In this document: one piece after another, positions 18,874-30,199 of the stretch
How positions within the stretch are numbered: position 1 is the first letter of the stretch
Layout: each line of letters starts with the position of its first letter
From: Rhynchopus sp. YZ270_cl-10
Lineage: Eukaryota; Euglenozoa; Diplonemea; Diplonemida; Diplonemidae
DNA length: 64,000 nucleotides
Direction: 5' to 3'
NCBI GenBank assembly: GCA_964035575.1
Contig: OZ037838.1
Span: 1,674,001-1,738,000 of the forward strand
Program-made: the position numbers and the translations under genes
The notes under the pieces: model-generated
What the model was told of the DNA's origin: nothing
What the model saw: the letters and a program-made list of their open reading frames with translations, nothing else
Databases searched by the model: none

Positions 18874-19565
18874 ATTTTATTTTCGGAAATATTGTCCCTC
18901 TGCACAAATCCTACAGCGACGTTGGAAATATGGGTTCTATATTTTCGGCTACTTTACAGCCAATTTTGCATGTACCGGGTAACATTATAATATTTGGCAC
19001 AGAAATATTAGAATGTACACAAATCGTGGGTAAAATCCGAAATAGAAATATTATAATTTTTTCGGCCAAAAAAAAATTTTTTTTGACCATGTCGCAGAGT
19101 GAAAAATAGACCGAAATTTTCGATTTTGGTGTTGCAAAATTTTTCGAAAATCCTGAAAAGTGCCCAAAAACACGTGAAAACACATGTATAGGCACCCCAG
19201 CATTGCCCAGGCTTGGTGAAAATTTTTCCTGCATGGGGGCCCTCCGGGCCCCCAGGACCCATTGCGACCCGATTGGTTCACGTTACTGAAAAAATTGTTC
19301 CCTAAGACACACACGTGGTTAACATACCCCTGAAAAACACCCTACATCCACATAACGATCAACGTCCCAAAGTGACAAAGTGTTCCAGCTACCCCCATCC
19401 CCCACGTCGGTAAATATCATCATATAAATGAATCTGAACCCCTCTCCTTCCAGCACACCAACATACACATTTTGACACACAAGAACTGTACCATAACAGG
19501 GGTTTTTTGACACACAGAATACGAGCGGATTTGTGCGTCGGGACAATATTACCGAAAATGAAAAT
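18874..19565. repeat. Inverted-repeat pair enclosing about 0.7 kb
   Basis: 'ttttcggaaatattgtccct' plus 'ctgcacaaatcc' at 18882-18911 is mirrored by 'ggatttgtgcgtcgggac' plus 'aatattaccgaaaat' at 19527-19559. Between them lie AT-rich DNA, a 'gggggccctccgggcccccag' palindrome at 19235-19255, and no gene. The ends could be TIRs of a non-autonomous element; no target duplication was identified. Confidence 0.5.
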
Positions 19566-19570
19566 ATGAA

Positions 19571-19716
19571 TTTTCTGGAAATATAGCACCATATTTCCTT
19601 CGGTACCCCCAATGCTGCTTCGGTCGACGATTTCCCTCGCCTTCGGCTCGGGAAATCGTATCCCTCAGCAGCATTGGGGGTACCTCAGGAAATATGAGTA
19701 CTATATTTCTAGAAAA
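19571..19716. repeat. Foldback of about 145 bp
   Basis: 'ccaatgctgct' preceded by 'atatttccttcggtaccc' pairs with 'agcagcattggggg' followed by 'tacctcaggaaatat'. The loop holds a second hairpin, cgatttccctcg / cgggaaatcg. The outer arms are AT-rich (ttttctggaaatatag against ctatatttctagaaaa). Confidence 0.6.
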
Positions 19717-19757
19717 AATATACTATTTATGTAAATAGTATTCGTGCATGTAAATAA

Positions 19758-20873
19758 TACATCAGTCTAAATGGGAGCCAATTACCCCCCCCTAGCCAAT
19801 TACCCCCCCCCCTTATATTACCCCCTTTTTCCAAAATCCGGAAACCCAAGATTTTTCAGTGCCAATTACCCCCCCCCCCTTTAGGTGGTCCCACGTAGAA
19901 GGAAATCCTTAAGGATTTGCTGTGGACACACGTGTGACCCCACCGTGGAGAGCAATCGGCTCGCGCAATCAAAAGAAAGCAGAGAAAAGGGGAAAGAAAA
20001 AGGAAAAAAGTTGCGTACCGTGCGCCTGCGGCGCACGGTAGCCAACCTTTGTTTGTACTTATGTATATACCACCAAATTTTGACCATGTTTTCCGGTGTT
20101 TTCCGGTGTTGGCCGGTGAAGTCACGGTATTGGGTACTGGGTACTGGGTACACTCGCTTCATCATTGTACTAGCCCAGGGAGGGTTCCCGGCTACCGGCA
20201 AGGTCTCTTCCAATCCGTACCCCAGTTTCCTAGTGGGCTTCTCTGGCTAGGGCTCCAGTAGGTCCCTCCACACATGTAATGTGCCTGCCTTCAGCACCCA
20301 GGGTAGCATTCCCAGCACCTTTTACCCTCAGGCAGACCTTCATAGAGTTTCAGGAGGAGTGCCACAAAGGGTCCCCGGATACAATTTAAGGTCCAGCCCA
20401 GGACGAGAGGGGCTCACAGCAGAGAATAAGCCCAGTCCCTGGTCCCGGTCCGGTCCTGGTATATCCTGGTCCTGGTCCTGGCCCAGGTGCCGGTCCCGGG
20501 TCCCAGACCCGGGTCCCAGATGGTACCGGGTACCTGGGTACCCAGGTATACGCAAACCCGCAAATACGGTACACAGGTACACAGGTACACAGGTACACAG
20601 GTACACAGGTACACAGGTACACAGGTACACAGGTACACAGGTACACAGGTACACAGGTACACAGGTACACAGGTACACAGGTACACAGGTACACAGGTAC
20701 ACAGGTACACAGGTACACAGGTACACAGGTACACAGGTACACAGGTACACAGGTAGGTGTCTATTACCCCCCCCCCTTGGGTGTCTATTACCCCCCCCCC
20801 TTATATTACCCCCAAAACCCGAATATGACCCTCAAGGGGGGGGGGGTAATTGGCTCCCATTTAGACTGATGTA
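19758..20873. mobile_element. Non-autonomous TIR element, 1.1 kb
   Basis: Terminal inverted repeats begin TACATCAGTCTAAATGGGAG and run into CCAATTACCCCCCCC on both sides (about 36 bp). Inside are C-rich blocks, a dispersed repeat (20338-20402), and the ACAGGTAC minisatellite. The outer DNA on both sides is rich in 'gtaaataat', so the target duplication is ambiguous (AATAA is possible). No transposase frame is seen. Confidence 0.65.
20569..20755 (+). repeat. Minisatellite, unit ACAGGTAC, about 23 copies
   Basis: Perfect 8-bp units with almost no variation, inside the TIR element. The flanking DNA is also rich in GGTACC and GGTCC words. Frames through it stay open only because of the repeat, so predicted proteins here are artefacts. 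Confidence 0.95.
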
Positions 20874-21835
20874 AATAATTTAAATGTAAATAGAACATGT
20901 AAATAATTATTACTCATGTATTGTTTACATTTTCCACACCTCCCCTGTAGAGTAACCGAAGGTGAAGTGAGGTATAGTATTGAAATTGATGTGGGTGAAG
21001 GGTCAATTTTACAAACTCGGATTTTGTGAAACTTTTTGGCCGAAAATGGGCCCCACCTAGTGACCGGGCTCATATTTTCCAAAATTTAAGTGGTCAAAAA
21101 ATTGTCCAATTTTCAACATCGACCCCACCACTTTCTGGACAGATTCCGGAAATGCCAAAAAATTGTGTTTTGGGTCACGAATCCGCACCCCGTCACCAAA
21201 AACCGGCAAAAAAAAAGGGGGTGGAAATAAATAATTCGAATGTAAATAGTAATTGGATGTAAATAATAGCTGTGAATAATTATATGTAAACAATACCTGT
21301 ATGTAAACAATAGCTGGGAGGGAGGTTTAGAAAGTTTTTTTGTAGTAAAAAAAAAACTTCACCAAAAAAGTGCGCAAAGAAACAGCTTTTTTTATGGAAT
21401 GAATGCTATTCAATCATATACTTTCAACTCTGTGAACTGAAAAAGTATATGAATCTAACTATTCAATAGAGCTGCTGCGTTATCCGCAAGGCAGTGGGCA
21501 AAATAAAGAGGAAATGACTTTGGATAAGGAATAGGGTGGGAACAGTATTGTTCTGTGTTGAGTACAAAAAGAAGCAACAAAAAAGAAGAAAACAAGAAAG
21601 CTGCTTGGGGAGAGCCTCATGCTTAGCATGAAATGTAACCCCACCTCCCCCTCCTCCCTTTTCTTTGTCTTTGGCTAAAAAGAAAGTGCATGTGTTGACC
21701 CTCTCAAATACTTTTAATTCTGTGAACTGAAAGTCTCTGAATCTAATCTTTGGGTCAGACGAATGGGTTGGTTGGAGGTGCTTTACCGGTATTTGATTTT
21801 CCAGAAATTGCATAACACAAGAGTTTTTTTAAACC
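20874..21835. other. Repeat-rich stretch upstream of Skp1
   Basis: Bases 20874-21310 are AT-rich with repeated 'atgtaaataat' words. Bases 21001-21175 are a dispersed repeat: the reverse complement of 21100-21155 resembles 42950-43015 ('ggcatttccggaat' … 'gtggtggggtc'), and a shorter part recurs near 17030. A 'tctgtgaactgaaa' motif occurs at 21430 and 21720. No gene is seen before the Skp1 start. Confidence 0.45.
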
Positions 21836-22827
21836 ATGCCGACCACAGTGGAAGCTGGCAGCTACGGGGCAGTGGACTTCAGCACCCACGTTGTGCTGCA
21901 GTCGAACGACCAGAAGCCCGTGGAGTACGTCGTGAGCAGGGACGCTGTGAAGATGTCGGGTCTGATGAAGGACATGCTTGAGGACCAGGACGGGGACGAC
22001 CAGCAGACTGTCATCCCAATCCCGAACGTGAACGGCCGCACCCTGAAGTACGTGCTTGAGTACTGCGAGCAGCACCACAACAACCGCGCGGAGCCTATTG
22101 ACAAGCCTCTGCGTGGGAAGATCGAGGAGGTTATTAGCACCTGGGACAGACAGTTCCTTTTGACGGACCTGATCAAGGGCGGAGACGAGAAGCAGCACGA
22201 GCTCCTCATCGACGTGATAATGGCAGCCAACTTCCTCAACATCAAAGACCTGCTCGACCTCACCTGTGCCTCTGTCGCCTCCATGATCAAGGGAAAGAAC
22301 CCCGAACAGATCCGCGCACTCTTCAACATCGAAAACGACTTCACACCCGAAGAAGAGGAGAAGATCCGCGAAGAAAACAGGTATACCTATTCACCCCCTT
22401 AAGACCTCTTATTATTATCGTGTTTTGAAAATAAAAAAGGCCAGGATAATTATGGACCTGGATTTTGACCCATTTTTCTGGTTCATATTTACACACTGGT
22501 GTGGAAAGGGGGGGTGTGATAAAGTGCTATAAAGTGCTCTTTTGGGGGTCTGGAGTTTATCCGCAAAGCCATAACCCCCAAAAGTGCGATAAAGTCATAC
22601 TCATAAAGTGCGATTTTGGGGTCGTTTCAGCCTACACCAAACACGGTATTATTCATACTGTGGGTGTTATAACGTTATCGACAAACGTTATAACACCTAC
22701 AGTACGATTATTATGTTCTGTTTTTTCTTTTACAAAAAAGTGGAGACGACGCGGGTGGAAAAAACTCCATGTTTCGATTGGAAATTATTATCTTAATCAC
22801 TTTTACAGGTGGTGCGAGGAGTCATAG
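21836..22827 (+). CDS. SKP1: Skp1, SCF ubiquitin ligase adaptor (two exons)
   Basis: Exons 21836-22380 and 22809-22827 give 187 residues. The first exon holds the BTB/POZ-like Skp1 fold (VVLQSNDQ … PIPNVNGRTLKYVLEYCEQH), the linker, and the Skp1 dimerisation region (LIDVIMAANFLNIKDLLDLT, NIENDFTPEEEEKIREENR). Without splicing the end would read RYTYSPP. Joining AG at 22380 to GTGGTGCGAG at 22809 restores the near-universal Skp1 tail ENRWCEES. The intron (428 bp) starts GTATAC and ends ttaatcacttttacag, with a plausible branch site. Skp1 links cullin-1 to F-box proteins in the cytosol and nucleus. It is a single housekeeping-type gene here. The extra N-terminal stretch (MPTTVEAGSYGAVDFS) is longer than in most orthologues. 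Confidence 0.95.
22654..22706. repeat. Hairpin in the Skp1 intron
   Basis: 'ctgtgggtgttataacgtt' pairs with 'aacgttataacacctacag' with one mismatch and a 7-base loop. Just upstream are repeated 'agtgcgataaagt' words. It may be a tiny mobile relic, or a structure influencing splicing. Confidence 0.6.
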
Positions 22828-24190
22828 AAATGGAAAACGGAGGGGGGGAGGGAGGGAGGCAGGGAATCCGGGTTTTTAGGGGATTGTGTGAAACAGAGAA
22901 AACAACTGCAGAGAATTCTACCCCAAACCAGTAGTATAAAAAAAAAACCCCCAAAATCCAATCCGCGAGCGTAGATGTTGTATCTTGTTTTGTGGGAGAA
23001 AAACCCCTCCTTTTTTGTTATTTTTTAGCCTAGCCAAATATACACAACACGCTGCAGCTGTCTTGGACCCCCATATTTTTACCTGAAGATCAGTGCCTGC
23101 GTCCCAAGAGGCGTTTTGCACTATCAACTTTTTTTAGACAACCTTTTAACCCTCTTTTTCTCGTATTCATCCTTCCCACATGATGGAATAAACAGCCATT
23201 TTTTTTTTTGAGTGCATAACCATGCGTGGTAGTCTGCAAGACTCAAGACCCAATATTTGACTTATTGATGACTTTTCAAAGTCAAGAACAGGATATGTTT
23301 TGACTTCTTTTCTTTGACTTTTTCCTGATGTCTGAAAGTTGAGAAAAAGTCAAGAAAACACAGTATTATCCAATGTCTGGCAGAGCCTGTTTAGGGCATT
23401 GTTGTGGCTACTTAGAGAAGGTGACTAGGGCCGCGGTTCATCTTCGCAACTTTTTTTTTTGAAAAACATATTTTTTTTTAGATAGAAACAGAGAGTTCCA
23501 CTGATGCACTTTGCATTAGGAGCAGTGACGCTCATTGAAAATGAGGTCTTTTTGTTAATGATGGTTTCTAATTATTATGGTAAGTTTTGATGTATCGAAG
23601 CATATATGATGTTTCCTGTGTTGTGGAGGACTCAGTTCAGAGAGACTTTTATTTCATATGTAAAGGAAGGGCCGCATGGTTGGGTGAGTGTCCACCCCTC
23701 CGGTACAGCCGGTCATGTACCTAGGTACACTGTTCACGAGAGGGCTTTGTATTTCAACTCTTTTATATTAATGCTGAGAAGCAGATGTTGCGAAGGAAAG
23801 CGCTCTTTTCTAAGAACGGCATAAGCGATAGTATCGTTTGTATGTATGGGGTCGGGGGGGACAAAGAAACCCCCTTGGCCGTATCCGCGAAAATGAAAAC
23901 ATCCTTTGTTACCCCTGTGAAAAACAAAACAAAAACAAAAACACAAAAGACAAACAAAAAAGTATAAAGTACAATAAAAGCATAACAAAAGCAAAAGCTA
24001 GATACTATCCGAAGCATTTTTTATAAAGAATTGTTGGAATAGTGTAGTTGCCACCTGTGCAAGCTCCACTGTGTTTCGTTGCGTTGTCATTGTCTGTTGC
24101 AGACAAGACAGAAGAAAGACTCCAGCTCCCATCGGCGTTTGTTTCTCAGGAGTTTGTGTTGTTCTGCTTTTGTGGAAGTGACACCACCAA
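22828..24190. other. Intergenic stretch between Skp1 and the next propeller copy
   Basis: No gene is supported. Present are a G-rich run just after the Skp1 stop, short TTTGACTT/AAGTCAA hairpins at 23260-23360, a GTGACTAGGG motif at 23420 like that at 13265, and 'cacgagagggctttgtatttca' at 23735, which recurs at 33993. Bases 24050-24190 lead into module i. Confidence 0.45.
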
Positions 24191-24224
24191 CCATCACATC
24201 AAACACAACAGACCCCTTAACAAT

Positions 24225-25313
24225 ATGATGGATGTGACCTTTGTGCTGGAAGAGTCAGGCGTGACTGCGACAGTGGAGGTGCCGTGCGAGGCGGACGTTG
24301 CAGCGGCAAAGGAGGTTGCGTGCACGGCGCTTGCTGTCTCGCCTGCGTCTGTCGAGATGCGCATCGGCACGCAGGTGCTGGAGGGGACGTGCCGTCTGCA
24401 GGACACTGCGTTTGGTGCAGGGGTGCAGGTTGTGCTTGCCCGCCCTCGCTTTGCCGACATCAAGTGTCCTGCTGAGTACACTGTACCACCGCATACGGAA
24501 CACTTGTCGCTGTCACGTTGTGGAACACTTTGCGTCCACAGAAAGAGTGGGTACGTTGGCGGCTTCGACACAGAAACCTTCGACACTGTCTTCTCATTTG
24601 AAGTGGAATTCAAAGTCTGCGGTCGGCTTGCCATCTCGCAGTGCAAGACACGCTGCTACCTGGCGTGTTGGCGGGACGGTCTTCTCGAGGTTGCACTTCC
24701 GGGTGGGGAGATGCTCCGCAAAGTCGACGGCCCTTCGTACGACGTGTTCGCGTGTGGCGGTGTTGTTGTCTCCCAAGGCGAAGACGGGGTCTCTGTGTAT
24801 GACGAAGACCTGACGTTGCTCCGCACTCTCTCACACGAAGGGTGCACCCAGTGGAGCGGGAGGGTAGCAGTATCGGAATGTGGTGGGTGGGTGATCACCT
24901 CCTCCTCCGGGAAGGAGAAGAACGCACGTCTGTGGGATGTGAACACAGGTGAAGCTGTGGCATGTGTGCCTGTGGCGGGGTGGTATGGAGTGGCGCTTTC
25001 ACGGTGTGCCTCTATCTTTGCTGTGGAGGGGAAAAACACCGTGCACCTCTATGACTGGAGTGGTGCGGCTCTTCGCAGTGTTGATGTGGATGGGGATGTC
25101 AGGGGCATGCAGTTCACCGCGTGTGGGAATTACCTTATGGTAAAGACTAGACATGTTCTGCAGCAGTGTGATGTGGCGACCATGTCCCGTGCGCATGTGA
25201 TATCGCAAAGCACGGGTGGGTCATTTGCGATATCGCCGTGTTCACGTGTTATTGTGGTTACGCAACCAGATAGCGTCATTGCGACGAGACATCTGTACCC
25301 ATACAATGAGTGA
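24225..25313 (+). CDS. Ubl-propeller family protein (all seven turn cysteines)
   Basis: A 362-residue protein from the double ATG of module i. Turns: SRCG, SQCK, FACG, SECG, SRCA, TACG, SPCS, all with Cys. It is shorter than most copies because the blade 6 loop is reduced (MVKTRHVLQQCDVATMS). Its C-terminus is HLYPYNE. Upstream the open frame continues to 24048, but homology begins at the double ATG. It is the first gene of a duplicated pair (see 25314). Confidence 0.87.
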   Translation: MMDVTFVLEESGVTATVEVPCEADVAAAKEVACTALAVSPASVEMRIGTQVLEGTCRLQDTAFGAGVQVVLARPRFADIKCPAEYTVPPHTEHLSLSRCGTLCVHRKSGYVGGFDTETFDTVFSFEVEFKVCGRLAISQCKTRCYLACWRDGLLEVALPGGEMLRKVDGPSYDVFACGGVVVSQGEDGVSVYDEDLTLLRTLSHEGCTQWSGRVAVSECGGWVITSSSGKEKNARLWDVNTGEAVACVPVAGWYGVALSRCASIFAVEGKNTVHLYDWSGAALRSVDVDGDVRGMQFTACGNYLMVKTRHVLQQCDVATMSRAHVISQSTGGSFAISPCSRVIVVTQPDSVIATRHLYPYNE

Positions 25314-25953
25314 TGTGTGACCAGGGGAGGGGAGGGAGGGTGGTGATGAATATACCCCAGGGTACCAGCAAAACAACCCAAGACCCTCAAAACACCCCCA
25401 AGAAACCCCTTTTAGCTTTCCCCCCGAATGCGAAGAAGAATGCAAAGAAACCTCTTCGCACGCCGTCTATGTCTAGGGGGATCAGCCGCGGGTCCACCCA
25501 CGGTGTTCTGGTCACGCACCAAAGGGTACACTGCCAGGGCAAGGCATTGTGTCTCGAGTCACTTCTTTTTTGCACTTTCTCTTCTTTTCGACTGAGCTGG
25601 ACGTTATGCACAGATGCTGCAACTTTTCCAAACCTCAAAATATATGCGATGCTCTCGTGTGGGTGACAGATCGCGATGCTTAGCGTCAAAGATTTGCTTG
25701 ATTCGTTTTATATTACTAGTACACCGATTGTGCAAAAGATATACAGGTTCAAACTGCATTCATGTTCGTTGCTATTGTTTTGTGTCGACACCCTCATGAG
25801 ACCATTCAGACCCTCACTGTCCGTTCATATTATTCTCTACCTCAGAAATTACACGCCTCTCAAAACAGCGACCCCCATCCCTTGTCCCCTCTTTCCACGT
25901 GTCCACCCAACAGAACATTAAATTTGCAACACACCAACACAGCTCTTGAAACA
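25314..25953 (+). repeat. Duplicated intergenic block (second copy 28481-29104)
   Basis: The DNA between the genes at 24225 and 25954 is nearly identical to that between 27345 and 29105, including 'gaagaagaatgcaaagaaac', 'cgtctatgtctagggggatc' and the module ii end. This shows that a unit of two propeller genes plus spacer was duplicated in tandem (about 24.2-27.05 and 27.3-30.2 kb). Confidence 0.85.
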
Positions 25954-27048
25954 ATGATGGATGTGACCTTTGTGCTGGAAGAGTCAGGCGTGACTGCGAC
26001 AGTGGAGGTGCCGTGCGAGGCGGACGTTGCAGCGGCAAAGGAGGTTGCGTGCACGGCGCTTGCTGTCTCGCCTGCGTCTGTCAAGATGCGCATCGGCACG
26101 CAGGTGCTGGAGGGGACGTGCCGTCTGCAGGACACTGCGTTTGATGCAGGGGTGCAGGTTGTGCTTGCCCGCCGCTTTGCCGACATCAAGTGTCCTGCTG
26201 AGTACAGTAACAGAGGGAACTTCTGTCAGTTGTCACTCTCGCGTTGTGGGTCGCTGTGTGTCTCTTGCGTGCGTGAGCATGTTCGTGGCTTCAACACAGA
26301 GACCTTCGAGACTGACTTCGAAATCACAACGAGCCAAAATGTGGTTGGTCCGCCTGCCATCTCGCAGTGCAAGACACGCTGCTACCTGGCGTATTGGGAT
26401 TACCTTCTCGAGGTTGCGCTTCCGGGTGGGGAGGTGCTCCGCAAAGTCGACGGCACCTCGCAGTCAGTGTTCGCGTCTGGTGGTGTTGTTGTCTCGCAGG
26501 GCACAGACGGCGTCTCTGTGTATGATGAAGACCTGACGTTTCTCCGCACTCTCTCACACAAAGGGTGCACTGGCATTGCAGTGTCTGACTGTGGTGGGTG
26601 GGTGATCACCTCCTCCAGGAAGGAGAAGAACGTGCGTCTGTGGGATGTGAACACAGGTGAAGCTGTGGCATGTGTGCCTGTGGATGGGTGCTGTGTTGCG
26701 CTTTCACGATCTGCCTCTGTCTTTGCTGTGGTGTGCTCTGACGAAGTGCAGCTCTATGACTGGAGTGGTGCGGCTCTTGGCAGCTTTGAAGAGGAGCAGT
26801 ATGCAATCGTTGGCATGCTGTTCACTCCGTGTGGGAAGTACCTTGTGGCTGAGTTTGAGGTTGAGGATGATTCTTATTTAGGCTACAATGCTGAACTGCG
26901 GCAGTATGATGTGGCGACCATGTCCTGTGTGCGTGTGATACAAGACGTATGCGGATTTTCGTTTGCGATATCGCCGTGTTCACGTGTGGTCATATGTGAA
27001 TCAACAGAAGATGAAACGCTTATCACAAGACATCTGTACCCCTACTGA
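25954..27048 (+). CDS. Ubl-propeller family protein
   Basis: A 364-residue protein from the ATG pair after module ii. Turns: SRCG, SQCK, FASG, SDCG, SRSA, TPCG, SPCS, five of seven with Cys. The Ubl carries K in place of E in the motif SPASVEMRIG. Blade 1 has the distinctive CVSCVREHVRGFNTETFE, shared only with the copy at 29105. The C-terminus is ITRHLYPY. Blades 1 and 6 are almost the same as at 29105, while blade 2 and the blade 4-5 region differ more, as expected for partial homogenisation after duplication. Confidence 0.87.
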   Translation: MMDVTFVLEESGVTATVEVPCEADVAAAKEVACTALAVSPASVKMRIGTQVLEGTCRLQDTAFDAGVQVVLARRFADIKCPAEYSNRGNFCQLSLSRCGSLCVSCVREHVRGFNTETFETDFEITTSQNVVGPPAISQCKTRCYLAYWDYLLEVALPGGEVLRKVDGTSQSVFASGGVVVSQGTDGVSVYDEDLTFLRTLSHKGCTGIAVSDCGGWVITSSRKEKNVRLWDVNTGEAVACVPVDGCCVALSRSASVFAVVCSDEVQLYDWSGAALGSFEEEQYAIVGMLFTPCGKYLVAEFEVEDDSYLGYNAELRQYDVATMSCVRVIQDVCGFSFAISPCSRVVICESTEDETLITRHLYPY

Positions 27049-27344
27049 GCGATGCAGTCCACCCTGTGTGGGAAGTACCTCGTCGCTGTCGCTGAGTACT
27101 GCGGGGTGTTGCTATCGTGCGTTGCATCAGTATTTGCGTTGCACCCTCGACCTACTAGCCTGTGAGGGAATTCATTTTGAGATATTTTGAGGATAACGAC
27201 CACACCACCCTTTACCTCTCTTTTTCACTTTTGCTTTGTTAAAACCCTCTTCTGTTGGTGGAAACGACAGACGCAATGGAGCCATCACAAACACACAAAA
27301 CAAAACAACCCACACCTCATCACTCAGCATAAGAAGGCAAAACA

Positions 27345-28480
27345 ATGGATGTGACCTTTGTGCTGGAAGAGTCAGGCGTGACTGCGACAGTGGAGGTGCC
27401 GTGCGAGGCGGACGTTGCAGCGGCAAAGGAGGTTGCGTGCACGGCGCTTTCTGTCTCGCCTGCGTCTGTCGAGATGCGCATCGGCATGCAGGTGCTGGAG
27501 GGGACGTGCCGTCTGCAGGACACTGCGTTTGATGCAGGGGTGCAGGTTGTGCTTGCCCGCCGCTTTGCCGACATCAAGTGTCCTGCTGAGTACACTGTAC
27601 CACAGGATACGGGAGATTTGTCGTTGTCGTGTTGTGAAACGCTCTGCATCTATAGTACGCACGGGAGTGGGCTTGTTGAAGGCTTCGACACAGAAACTTT
27701 CGACACTGTCTTCTCATTTGATGTGGACAATGATGTGTACGGTCCGCCTGCCATCTCGCAGTGCAAGACACGCTGCTACCTGGCGTGTATGGAAGGCCTT
27801 CTCGAAGTTGCGCTTCCGGGTGGGGAGGTGGTCCGAAAAGTCGAGGACCACTCGGACTCGGTGTCTGCGGGTGGCGGTGTTGTTGTCTCGAAGGACACAG
27901 ACGCAGTCTGTGTGTATGACGAAGACCTGACGTTGCTCCGCTGTCTCTCGCACGAAGGGTGTGAGCACATGGTAGTTTCTGACTGTGGTGGGTCGGTGAT
28001 CACCTCCTCCAACCACGAGAAGAAGGCACGTCTGTGGGATGTGAACACAGGTGAAGCTGTTGCATGTGTGCCTACGGGTGGCGGTACGAAGGAGTGGCGC
28101 TTTCACGATCTGCCTCTGTCTTTGCTGTGGCAGGCCCTGCGACCGTGCACCTCTATGACTGGAGTGGTGCGACTCTTCACAGTGTTGCTGAGGATGGGGA
28201 TGTCTTAGGCATGCAGTTCACCACGTGTGGGAAGTACCTTGTGGTGGGGATACGTGTTGCGGAATCTGATATTGATGAGACAGAATGGCCTGGTTACGAA
28301 GTTCACCTGCACCAGTATGATGTGGCGACCATGTCCTGTGTGCGTGTGATGCCGCAAAGCTCATGCCCCTACTCCGTCTCCTTTGCGATATCGCCGTGTT
28401 CACGTGTTGTTGTGGTTACGCAACCAGATGGCGTCATTGCGACAAGACAGCTGCACCACACACCAGTGAGTGATGTGTGA
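27345..28480 (+). pseudogene. Ubl-propeller copy with a frameshift before blade 5
   Basis: The gene begins at a single ATG behind a module iii variant. Ubl and blades 1-4 are readable (turns SCCE, SQCK, SAGG, SDCG). Near 28070 the DNA is out of phase with paralogues by a net one base (two extra or one missing), and the first frame ends at 28208. Blades 5-7 continue in another frame to a stop at 28480, with the tail IATRQLHHTPVSDV. The turn cysteine of blade 3 is also lost. A C-terminally truncated product is possible. Confidence 0.78.
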
Positions 28481-29104
28481 CCAGGCAGGGAAGGTGATGA
28501 ATATACCCCAGGGACCCAGCAAAACAACCCAAGACCCTCAAAACACCCCCAAGAAACCCCTTTTAGCTTTCCCCCCGAATGCGAAGAAGAATGCAAAGAA
28601 ACCTCTTCGCATGCCGTCTATGTCTAGGGGGATCAGCCGCGGGTCCACCCACGGTGTTCTGGTCACGCACCAAAGGGTACACTGCCAGGGCAAGGCATTG
28701 TGTCTCGAGTCACTTCTTTTTTGCACTTTCTCTTCTTTTCTCCGGAGCTGGACAGACGCTGCAACTTGCCAAACCTCAAACCTCACACGCTGCCTATGCG
28801 GTGCTCTCGTGTGAGTGACAGATCGCGATGCTTATCGTCAAATCTTTGCGTGATTCGTTTTGTATTACTAGTATAACAATTGTGCAAAAGATGTGCAGGT
28901 TCAAACTGCATTCATGTTTGTTGCTATTGTTTTGTGTCGACACCCTCATGAGACCACTCAGACCCTCGCTGTCCGTTCATATTATTCTCTACCTCAGAAA
29001 TTACACCTCACTCAAAACAGCCACCCCCATCCCTCGTCCCCTCTTTCCACGTGTCCACCCTACAGAACATTAATTTGCAGCACACCAACACAGCTCTTGA
29101 AACA

Positions 29105-30199
29105 ATGATGGATGTGACCTTTGTGCTGGAAGAGTCAGGCGTGACTGCGACAGTGGAGGTGCCGTGCGAGGCGGACGTTGCAGCGGCAAAGGAGGTTGCG
29201 TGCACGGCGCTTGCTGTCTCGCCTGCGTCTGTCGAGATGCGCATCGGCACGCAGGTGCTGGAGGGGACGTGCCGTCTGCAGGACACTGCGTTTGATGCAG
29301 GGGTGCAGGTTGTGCTTGCCCGCTGCTGTGCCGACATCAAGTGTCCTGCTGAGTACAGTAACAGAGGGGACATCTGTCAGTTGTCACTCTCGCGTTGTGG
29401 GTCGCTGTGTGTCTCTTGCGTGCGTGAGCATGTTCGTGGCTTCAACACAGAAACCTTCGAGACTGACTTCGAATTCACAATGCACGCAAATGTGGTTGCT
29501 CCGGCTGCCATCTCGCAGTGCAAGACACGCTGCTACCTGGCGTTTTGGGATTGCCTTCTCGAGGTTGCACTTCCGGGTGGGGAGGTGCTCCGCAATGTTG
29601 ACGGCTCCTTGCAGTCAGTTTTCGCGTGTGGTGGTGTTGTTGTCTCGCAAGGCAAAGACGGCGTCTCTGTGTATGACGAAGACCTGACGTTGCTCCGCAC
29701 TCTCTTGCATGAGGGGTGCAAAGACATGGCAGTGTCTGACTGTGGTGGGTGGGTGATCACCTCTTCCAGGAAGGAGAAGAACGCACGTCTGTGGGATGTG
29801 AACACAGGTGAAGCTGTGGCATGTGTGCCTGCGGATGCGAGACACGTGGCGCTTTCACGATGTGCCTCTGTCTTTGCTGTGGTGTGCCCTGACAAAGTGC
29901 AGCTCTATGACTGGAGTGGTGCGGCTCTTCGCAGCTTTGAAGAGGAGCAGTATGCAATCGTTGGCATGCTGTTCACTCCGTGTGGGAAGTACCTTGTGGC
30001 TGAGTTTGAGGATGAGGATGATTCTATTTCAGCCTATCATGCTGAACTGCGGCAGTATGATGTGGCGACCATGTCCTGTGTGCGTGTGATACAAGACGTA
30101 TGCGGCTGTTCATTTGCGATATCGCCGTGTTCACGTGTGGTCATATGTGAATCAACACAATGCGAAACCCTTATCACAAGACATCTGTACCCCTACTGA
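29105..30199 (+). CDS. Ubl-propeller family protein (all seven turn cysteines)
   Basis: A 364-residue protein, duplicate partner of the gene at 25954. Turns: SRCG, SQCK, FACG, SDCG, SRCA, TPCG, SPCS. In the Ubl-propeller linker it reads LARCCADIKC instead of LARRFADIKC. Unlike its partner it has Cys in blades 3 and 5, so the ring of cysteines is complete here and incomplete there. The C-terminus is ITRHLYPY. The 3' flank carries the blade 6 relic at 30204-30232. Confidence 0.87.
   Translation: MMDVTFVLEESGVTATVEVPCEADVAAAKEVACTALAVSPASVEMRIGTQVLEGTCRLQDTAFDAGVQVVLARCCADIKCPAEYSNRGDICQLSLSRCGSLCVSCVREHVRGFNTETFETDFEFTMHANVVAPAAISQCKTRCYLAFWDCLLEVALPGGEVLRNVDGSLQSVFACGGVVVSQGKDGVSVYDEDLTLLRTLLHEGCKDMAVSDCGGWVITSSRKEKNARLWDVNTGEAVACVPADARHVALSRCASVFAVVCPDKVQLYDWSGAALRSFEEEQYAIVGMLFTPCGKYLVAEFEDEDDSISAYHAELRQYDVATMSCVRVIQDVCGCSFAISPCSRVVICESTQCETLITRHLYPY

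Noticed and set aside
20340-20750. Frames of VPVYLCTC or VHRYTGTQ repeats
   Set aside because: They come from the ACAGGTAC minisatellite inside a TIR element.
22381-22402. Skp1 ending in RYTYSPP
   Set aside because: The conserved Skp1 tail WCEE(K/S) appears only after splicing to 22809.
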